The notes under the pieces: model-generated
The model's database searches: none
Told to the model about the DNA's origin: nothing
Seen by the model: the letters and a program-made list of their open reading frames with translations, nothing else
Shown here: in pieces, positions 57,268 to 64,000 of the stretch
Layout: each line of letters starts with the position of its first letter
Numbering within the stretch: position 1 is the first letter of the stretch
Source: Delphinapterus leucas
Lineage: Eukaryota; Chordata; Mammalia; Artiodactyla; Monodontidae
Length of the DNA: 64,000 nucleotides
Reading direction: 5' to 3'
NCBI RefSeq assembly: GCF_002288925.2
Contig: NW_022098026.1
Location: 24,337,062 to 24,401,061 of the forward strand
Program-made: the position numbers and the translations under genes

Positions 57268-57482
57268 TTTTTTTTTTTTTTTTTTTTTTTTTTTCCCGGG
57301 GGCCTCTCCCTTTTTTGGCCTCTCCCGTTGCGGAGCACAGGCTCCGGACGCGCAGGCTCAGCGGCCATGGCTCACGGGCCCAGCCGCTCCACGGCACGTG
57401 GGATCCTCCCGGACCAGGGCACGAACCCATGTCCCCTGCATCGGCAGGCGGACTCTCAACCACTGCACCACCAGGGAAGCCC
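57268..57482 (-). mobile_element. CHR-type SINE with target-site duplication
   Basis: A 27-nt T run is followed by GGGGGCCTCTCCCTTTTTTG, a disrupted tail-proximal part, and then normal CHR sequence to GCCACCAG... The flanks GTGGAACCTTTTTT (from 57260 and from 57483) match. Confidence 0.95.
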
Positions 57483-57659
57483 GTGGAACCTTTTTTTAAT
57501 AGATGCATATTAGATAGATGATAGCTTACACAGAAGGAAACATTTATGAACAGTGATGGTTTTTAGATTGGCTAAAGGGTCATTTCTGTTTCAAGAAGTC
57601 TCTGACAATAGGATAAAGCCCACATTGGCCCACATGGGTGAGAACCATTGCTATTGGGA

Positions 57660-57910
57660 GTCCAGATAACATGGTGGTTAAGAGTGGGGGTCTTCAGTCA
57701 GACAGTCAGGGGTGAACTCTGGTTCTGCTACTTGCTAGCTAACCACCTTGCACTAGTTGCTTCCTCCATATGGAGCTCAGTTTCCTCATCTGGGAAATGA
57801 CGATAATAGTTTTCAGCTGATAGGGTTAAGGTGACGATTAAATGAGGAAGCATGCAAAGTGCCTGGAATAGTGTCAGGCACTAGAAAGTTCTCAGTTAAT
57901 GTTAATGAAC
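57660..57910 (+). repeat. MIR SINE, sense, near full length
   Basis: AACATGGTGGTTAAGAGTGG, CAGTTTCCTCATCTGGGAAA, GATAGGGTTAAGGTGACGAT and GTGCCTGGAATAGTGTCAGG follow the whole MIR order. Confidence 0.92.
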
Positions 57911-58200
57911 TTGTATGTCAAGAGGGAGGCTCTGTTAAGGCTTTTTCTCCATCATGGGATTCTGAGACTGAACGGCAGGAAAATGGGGGTGGAAACGCTG
58001 CCAGGCTAACCCCTGTTCCCTGACCCAATTCCTTCAGTCAGCATCTCCCAAAGTGAGGTCTATCGCTGTACTACTCAAAATAATGGATCCCTGAACTGTT
58101 TGCTAATGGTCCGTGACAAGATAAGGAGCTCAAGCCAGAATCAGTGCACTGCTTCATCCATTGAGAAAGTCTTGCTATGGAAAATAAGAGTGTCAGCTGA

Positions 58201-58419
58201 GGGCTTCCCTGGTGGCGCAGTGGTTGAGAGTCCGCCTGACGATGCAGGGGACACGGGTTCGTGCCCCGGTCCGGGAAAATCCCACATGCCGCAGAGCGGC
58301 TGGGCCCGTGGGCCATGGCCGCTGAGCCTGCGCGTCCGGAGCCTGTGCTCCGCAACGGGAGAGGCCAAAAAAGTGAGAGGCCCGCATACCGAAAAAAAAA
58401 AAAAAAAAAAAAAAAAAAA
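58201..58419 (+). mobile_element. Young-looking CHR-type SINE, uninterrupted A28 tail
   Basis: GGGCTTCCCTGGTGGCGCAG at the start, GGTTCGTGCCCCGGTCCGGG, GCCATGGCCGCTGAGCCTGC and a pure 28-nt A tail. The flanks GTGTCAGCTGA (58190-58200 and 58420-58430) are identical. The uninterrupted tail suggests a recent insertion or tail re-expansion. Confidence 0.97.
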
Positions 58420-58439
58420 GTGTCAGCTGAACTATACAG

Positions 58440-60685
58440 TGGATTAGTGATGTGAACGATTCATATTCTGGTACAAGCTCTTTATCTTGTTGTGGACCGA
58501 CACTGGGCCAAGGACCACGTTTTGAGTAAAATGTTAAAAAGAACAGTAATCCCATAAATTGGGAAAAGTGTTTCTCATGGTCAATTAGGTTTGGTGGAAA
58601 ATAATGCATGCACTATATTTTTCTTAGACGTTGATATTGTACATTAGTATATTAAAGGTCTTGAGAAACCCCAAAGTAAATAAATTCATTTAAATGTATC
58701 TAAGCTAGGATTTACCATATTTTCTCGAGCAAGAAACATCTGTGAGCATGTATGTGTGTGTGTTTTTACAACCGCTTTTAACATTTTTTCTGGTAAAGAA
58801 CACGAGCTCAACTGATCATCTGATGAAAACAACAAATTACAAGAGTGTGATCCACTCTCCTCCATTCAACTACATACAAATCTAGGACCTTTCTGGTAGA
58901 AATTCATTTCCTACTGGCTCAATCATTCTAAGGAAACCAGAGAATTAAACCTTTTTCCAGTTGATAACAATCTCCTTTAACATAAAACTACCCTTATAAA
59001 ATATTTTCCTCCAACCAGTTTCTTATACTTATGCACCAAAGAAAAGAAAGTATCTTCCTATATACACTAACCTCTAGGGAAATACTTAAAACCTTTTTCT
59101 CTGGTAAGGACGGGTATTTAAAATCAGTGCATCAGTGGAAGTCTGGTTTGCGATGTACTAAGATCAAAGTGATCTTGTTTTCTACTGAACTTGACTCCAA
59201 ATCCATTTTGTGTTAATGATTTTCTAGAAAACTCTTATGTATAATGAGCAGAGGCCTTAGAATTCCTCTTGTGATTTCAAATGAGTTCTTTGCATAACTT
59301 GGTAGCAAAAGGGACCTAGGCTCATATTTTTGATCTCTATTTAAATAAGTCCAATTGAAAAACAAATACTACAAATCGGCTCTAGGCTATGTTAACATTC
59401 TAAGGTTTCCTGAACAACGAACTTCTTGGTACTTTGTGCCGTGTGCACGCCTGCACACGCATACACATGCATGTGTAGTTTCAGGGGCTGGACCTCACAC
59501 CTCTTACTCCAGCAAAAGTGAGCTCACACTGGAGAGCCAGGACCTGGTCTGGGGACAATGTCTTTCCCATGACACTCATCATTCAGATAATTCCATCCGA
59601 AAGATTCAGAAAATGGAGATACTTTTCTTCCTCGAATCATCCAATTATGCCCTGGATTTTCCATTTACTTTAAAAGTATACAGAGAGCCCTTTAAAGGAA
59701 AAGATGGAGAAAATCATTCTAATAACTCCTCTTTTGAGAAAAATCCGTCTGGGTCAGTGTGAATTAGGTTTGATCCAATGACAAGATCCTTGCTTGCAAA
59801 GCCTGGAAAAGGTTGGCAACCTGCCCCAGCCTGACTAACCGACCCACATCTCCAAAATTCAGACCATTTAATGACCAAAGTTAGGAAGAGAGAATGGGTC
59901 ATAGTCTAGAATACTGTGCCTCCTGACCAGGGATTCTCAAGATAAACTGCACCAGAGACCATGGAAACATCGAGATTTTCTTCTCTAACATGATCCTTTT
60001 CTTCTTCTGGTGCTAGCGGACTTCTCAGCTTCCCACTGTCATTGAGTGTACCTGTGGGGAGTGGCATTTACTAGTTCCTATCACATTCGAGAAGCCATGG
60101 CTGCCTTCCAAAGGGGTTGGGAGCAAGAGACAAAGAGAACTTGATCTTAAGCCAGGTATAGGATTCTGCTTATATTTACATTTATCTTGGATCTAATTAC
60201 TACATGGTAAGTGCAGCACAACGAAGGTAGCTTTGAGATGAAAGAAAATATTTTATTGTCAGTGAAAATATTCTGAATCCAAGGCAGCTTTGGAGAGCCA
60301 GGGCAAACACACATTAAAATAAAGCAGAATGGATTGCTGGATTCACTATTATCAAAACATAATGCTGCTTTGAACTTTTTCAATATATTCATCAGACTTT
60401 CCTGAAACTCCTGGTTGTCCAGGTGAAAGACAAGATGGGAAGGAAGAGGAGAAAGGTAATATAACATATATCGAGCATCTGGCAATCGTAAGGCATCACA
60501 CCAGTACTGTCAACACATTACTCTATTTTATTAGCATGACCTCTGTGGGAAGAATGTAGGATGAGTTCCACTTTTCAGATGATGGCTGAGATGTGGTCAG
60601 AGCCCTAGCCCTTTAAAAATGTCCCTCAGCCCCTTAGTAGCTGCAGCCCTTGGGTAAGTAACTTCAGCTTTCTGAATCAAATGTC
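58440..60685. other. Intronic stretch without recognised elements
   Basis: A short alternating CA/TG patch (GCACACGCATACACATGCAT) lies near 59445-59475. Otherwise I see no recognisable repeat or exon. Confidence 0.45.
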
Positions 60686-60689
60686 CACA

Positions 60690-60860
60690 TCTGTCAAATG
60701 TCTCAAACCCAGCTGATCTTCAGAACTACCTGGGATACAGCTGAGAACTATGGGTAGCTTCCTTGGCCCTGTGCCTGGACATTCTGAATCAGCCAGCTGG
60801 GGATGATTTAAGACATTCCTAGACTCTGATGATCATGCAGATTTGGTAAACCATGATCTA
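60690..60860 (+). mobile_element. hAT-Charlie nonautonomous element, diverged
   Basis: CTTCAGAACTACCTGGGATA, CATTCTGAATCAGCCAGCTG and GATGATCATGCAGATTTGGT follow the short MER5-type layout. Confidence 0.5.
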
Positions 60861-60895
60861 ATTCCACGCATCCTTTCTGCTCCACCTTCGCCCCG

Positions 60896-60908
60896 CCCCC
60901 CCCCCCCC
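60896..60908 (+). repeat. C13 homopolymer
   Basis: Thirteen consecutive C after CCCCG; the length may be uncertain in the source assembly. Confidence 0.9.
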
Positions 60909-61044
60909 GCAAACAAAACGGAAACACCATCTGGGCCCAAGGTTCCCGCAGCATCTACCATCTCCTTCATGGTTTCTTCTCTAGTCCCTGCTTACTCATA
61001 TTTTAGTTTATACCAAATATTCAGATGAATATATCAGGCATTCT

Positions 61045-61450
61045 ATTTAGTACAAGTGGTAGGATAGTAGTATGAATTTTAGAATCATAAAGACATGAAT
61101 TCAGGGACTTCCTTGGTGGTCCAGTGGTTAAGTTGCCATGCTTCCACTGCAGTGGGCACGGGTTCGATCCCTGGTCAGGCAACTAAGATCTCACACGCCG
61201 TGCGGCATGGCCAAAAAATAGAAGAAAAGAAAAAAAATAAAGCCATGAATTCAAGTCCAAGTACTACCACTTACTAGCGTCTGACCTCAGGCAGGCTGTT
61301 TAACTTCTCTGGCTTTGGTTCCCACACCTCTGAAATGAGGTTTATTTTATTACCTTCATTATAGGTTTATCTTGAAGAATAAATGAGCCAACATATGGAG
61401 CATCCCTGGAACAGAGCAAATGCTAATACATGTCCACTGCTCTTATTATT
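61045..61450 (+). repeat. MIR SINE, sense, interrupted by a younger SINE
   Basis: The left part reads GTACAAGTGGTAGGATAGTA and GAATTTTAGAATCATAAAGA. After the insertion, TTCAAGTCCAAGTACTACCA, CTTACTAGCGTCTGACCTCA and GAGCATCCCTGGAACAGAGC follow MIR. Confidence 0.85.
61104..61238 (+). mobile_element. CHR-related tRNA-derived SINE (short form) nested in MIR
   Basis: GGGACTTCCTTGGTGGTCCA, GTGGTTAAGTTGCCATGCTT, GGTTCGATCCCTGGTCAGGC and TGCGGCATGGCC then an A-rich tail. The head and B-box are CHR-like, but the body is a distinct, shorter subfamily. The flanks AAAGACATGAATTCA (61089-61103) and AAAGCCATGAATTCA (61239-61253) differ at one base. Confidence 0.93.
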
Positions 61451-61859
61451 TCAGTTAGTTCCTTGGCCTCACATTGAACCCAACTAATGTTGTCTCACTG
61501 AATATTAGCCAAAGAACAGGACAGGGACATCCACAAGTGTCACCCCTAAAAGGCAAAACATGTCAACACACTGAGGCTTGGTGGTGAGGGTAGTGCCCAG
61601 GGTTCCTGTGGAGCGCTTTCTGATCCCATAAATGAAACCCCATGACACAGACTGATAGAATCAGATAACGATGGCCATCGATAACGATAACAGAAATTAT
61701 TATTTATTTTCATAAACACAGAGTACGTGCGTCCTGCTGAGTTACACACATCACATGCCAGCATTCACTTGTGCGGTAGTCAATCAATGGGGGATTGCAA
61801 TATCCCCTCGCTGAGACAGGAGGGGGAAGGGATGGAGTGGAGGTTGAGAAATTACCCAC

Positions 61860-62060
61860 ACCAGAGTGACACATTCACAAAGTTAATCTAATTCAGGGGC
61901 CGTCCGGGTGCCACTGCAAGCATGTGAATATGGAGTAGCCTTGATTGATTTTGCACTGCCGTAGCTAAACACTTCATTTTTATTTGCAACAAATATAAGG
62001 AAAGGAAAGCTGAAGCTGTAAAAGCATTGGCTATGAAGCCCCTAGAGCATCAATACATCA
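61860..62060. promoter_or_regulatory. Candidate conserved noncoding element
   Basis: Non-repeat block with AAGTTAATCTAATTCAGGGG, GCCTTGATTGATTTTGCACT, ACTTCATTTTTATTTGCAAC and CATCATAAAATGAAG. GATTGAT (PBX-like), TTTAT and TTGCAAC motifs cluster; inference only. Confidence 0.3.
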
Positions 62061-62299
62061 TAAAATGAAGTCTAGAAAAATTAAAAATGGGTACGGGAAG
62101 ACTGTATCTGTGTCCTAAGAGGCCTCCGTTGTCAAGCAGAAGCCCAAAATGAAAACCTAAGGCAGTGATGGCCGATCCTGACTCAACCAGTAATTTGCCC
62201 TGTTACTGGCCTGGGATTACCCATTCTCCTGGAGTGAGCGTTATCACACGGTCACCACGGAGGCAGCAAAAAAGCACAAAGGCTGTGTCTAGACCGAAC

Positions 62300-62450
62300 A
62301 CATTTCATTCTCAGTTCTGCCTCTCAGAGCCTCAGTTTCCTCTTTTCTTAATGGGGATAATCACATCCAGATCACCAGAAATAGGGAAAAGCAATTCATG
62401 TCCTACTTGCCCCCCAAGATCCTTGGGAGCATTAAATAAGACCCCTGCCA
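62300..62450 (+). repeat. MIR fragment, sense
   Basis: CAGAGCCTCAGTTTCCTCTT and CTTAATGGGGATAATCACAT match MIR; AGCATTAAATAAGAC follows. Confidence 0.78.
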
Positions 62451-62587
62451 CCCCCAGCATGAAAGGCCATCTATCCCTCAAGATGCATGTTGAAAATTCC
62501 TTCCTGGTCCTATAGCTCTCTCTTTCTGTTCTCCCTCTGAAGTGCCATGGCAATCTTCTGTGCTTTTCTCAGGACACTTACCCGATC

Positions 62588-62790
62588 CGGTGTTTCTCAA
62601 AGTTTGGCCCAGGGATCACCTGTGTCAGAATCACCCGGGGACTTTCTAAGGGGGATCTGGTCAGTGATGTTACTGCGTACAACTCAGACCTTCTAAACCA
62701 GAATCCCTAGTGATGAGGCCAGTGCCTGTGTTCTAAAATGTATCCCAGGAGCCTGTGAGGGCACTGTGGTTTGAGAACCACTGCTTGAAT
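62588..62790 (+). mobile_element. hAT-Charlie nonautonomous element (MER5-like)
   Basis: GGTGTTTCTCAAAGTTTGGC, CCTGTGTCAGAATCACCCGG, CCAGAATCCCTAGTGATGAG and GGTTTGAGAACCACTG show both near-terminal blocks of the family. Confidence 0.8.
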
Positions 62791-62834
62791 TAATTTCATG
62801 TTGCAGCGACTTGCAACATTCCCCTCCTGGCCCC

Positions 62835-62950
62835 TGGAGGACACAGAGCATGTTTCACTCATCTTTGTAAGACCCGCTCTGTAGAATGTACTTCACACGT
62901 TGCCTGGTGCATAGAAGGCACTCAATAAGTAGGATAAAAAATACTTTGAA
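62835..62950 (+). repeat. L2 3' end, sense
   Basis: GTAGAATGTACTTCACACGT, TGCCTGGTGCATAGAAGGCA and CTCAATAAGTAGGATAAA mark the L2/MIR-type terminus. Confidence 0.65.
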
Positions 62951-63019
62951 AAGTTCTACGTGTCAGATGCTATTATCCCCATTGTTGTCTAGATCAAGGA
63001 CCATGCAATAAATAGTCCT

Positions 63020-63255
63020 GGATGACGGTGAAGGGCAGGAGCTGTGGGGTCAGATAGACCTGGGTTCCGTTCTTGGCTTTGCCACTTATTATCTGTGAGG
63101 TCTTAAGCCAGTGCTTACCTCCCCGATCCTCTGTTTACACGCCTATAAAATGGGCATGATGCATAAGCCATAGGATTGTGATGAAGAGCCAACTGTAAAA
63201 TATACAGAAAATGCTCAGTGTGGAGTCTGTCCCTAGGAAGGGCTGAATCAATGTA
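63020..63255 (+). repeat. MIR SINE, sense, near full length
   Basis: GTGGGGTCAGATAGACCTGG, GCTTTGCCACTTATTATCTG, CTATAAAATGGGCATGATGC and ACAGAAAATGCTCAGTG follow MIR. Confidence 0.9.
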
Positions 63256-63864
63256 GTTGCTTTTATCGGTAAACTTAAACCAGTGGTCTGTTGAATCAGT
63301 TCTCTAGAAAACAGATCAGGCAGTTAAACTAGTTGTTTCACAAAAACGATCATTTTGGGGAAAAAAGTGTGTTTAGCCAAGCTGTCTAATCCCATGACCT
63401 GTTGGCAATAATCCTCAAGAAGTTCCCTTCAGAATTTGGAGCTGGTGAACGCTCATGTCGATTTGCCATGGTGTCTCAGACTGTGGCTAGGAGGGTGTCT
63501 AAATTGCCATCATTGGGATGTGTAAACATCAGGGTCATTCTAGGTGGAAAAATTTCAGTCCAGGAAAGTCACAAGAATGTGTGTGTCCTGAGCTGAGAGA
63601 AAGACAGAAGCAGTCACCAGCAGAAGGCATGTGTGTAAAAACATGATATAACTGAATCTTTTCTCTAAAATACAGTGCATCCATTGTGTGCTCAACCTGT
63701 GGCAGAAAAGCCTTTGCAGCCCTCACCCTCGCCCTCCACTCCGCCCAAAATCTAGCTCCTACACTAAGAAAGCTTTGCTGAAGAATTCCGAGAGACACTG
63801 ATAATGAAATTCCCCTGCTCTGCAATTATGAATTAGTATTTTCTTAGGATGTAGCTGTAGGGAA

Positions 63865-64000
63865 TCATAATGAAAAGCGTCAGATTTGGGGTCAGATGGA
63901 TTAGGTTTGAATCCCAGCCCCACCACTTTCTAGCCATGAGATCTTGGAGCAAACAACCACTTGTCTACTCTGAAACTCAGTTTCCACTTCTATGTAATCT
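63865..64000 (+). repeat. MIR SINE, sense, cut by the window end
   Basis: AGCGTCAGATTTGGGGTCAG, TTGAATCCCAGCCCCACCAC, CTAGCCATGAGATCTTGGAG and GAAACTCAGTTTCCACTTCT follow MIR up to the last base. Confidence 0.9.

Larger units (their letters stand above)
32055..64000 (-). other. PPP2R2B: PPP2R2B intron upstream of the first exon seen (partial)
   Basis: This is the 3' part of the preceding intron, more than 31.9 kb long. I looked on the minus strand for the preceding family exons (RWLPQKNAAQFLLSTN and IKLWKISERDKRPEGYNLK) and found neither. All CHR-type SINEs except one lie in this intron or nested in its older repeats. Confidence 0.85.

Noticed and set aside
58201..58290. tRNA gene suggested by intact A- and B-box-like motifs
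   Set aside because: The motifs belong to the SINE head; there is no cloverleaf with a proper anticodon arm and acceptor stem.
1..64000. CRISPR arrays, operons, plasmid or phage features, or a novel multi-gene system
   Set aside because: The composition is mammalian intron with interspersed repeats; no such structure was seen on either strand.

Overview
The window is vertebrate nuclear DNA, almost certainly from a cetacean. There is no bacterial-style gene density. The background is ancient mammalian repeats (MIR, L2, MaLR/ERVL LTRs, hAT and Tigger DNA transposons), and younger tRNA-derived SINEs of the cetacean CHR type sit on top of it. The CHR SINEs share a recurrent head (GGGCTTCCCTGGTGGCGCAG), an intact B-box (GGTTCGTGCC or GGTTCGAGCC), a poly-A tail and clear target-site duplications. 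The species cannot be named from sequence alone.

The only coding sequence I can support is two internal exons of one minus-strand gene, PPP2R2B (the B55-beta regulatory subunit of protein phosphatase 2A). The upstream exon is 31877-32054 (178 bp) and the downstream exon is 18495-18659 (165 bp). They join in frame through a codon split A|AT (Asn) and encode part of the WD40 beta-propeller. Everything else in the window is intron: 1-18494 is the start of the following intron, 18660-31876 separates the two exons, and 32055-64000 is the end of the preceding intron. I read both flanking introns for the neighbouring PPP2R2B exons and saw none.

The most notable signal is that the 13,217-bp intron between the exons looks like a minor-spliceosome (U12-type) GT-AG intron. 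Its donor reads GTATCCTTT, and TCCTTGAC places a branch A 14 nt before the acceptor boundary. The donor of the following intron (GTGAGT) and the acceptor of the preceding one look like ordinary U2-type sites.

Region by region: 1-18.5 kb holds a ~100-bp duplicated segment, one CHR SINE, an L2 broken by an L1 tail, two MaLR-type LTRs plus a related third, an MLT2-type LTR, a long L2 with a reverse-transcriptase remnant, and three non-repeat AT/GC-patterned blocks that look like conserved regulatory DNA. 18.7-31.9 kb (the U12-type intron) holds a 23-bp perfect tandem duplication, microsatellites, two LTRs and a candidate E-box cluster. 32-64 kb holds five CHR SINEs, a CHR-related SINE nested in a MIR, a Tigger1/MER2-type element, hAT-Charlie elements (one hosting an L1 tail), an old L1 with a MIR inside it, a TATC tetranucleotide repeat and two more regulatory-looking blocks. 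I found no novel multi-gene system, RNA gene, CRISPR array or intact mobile element. Repeat names come from memory of consensus sequences, and repeat boundaries are approximate unless target-site duplications are given.
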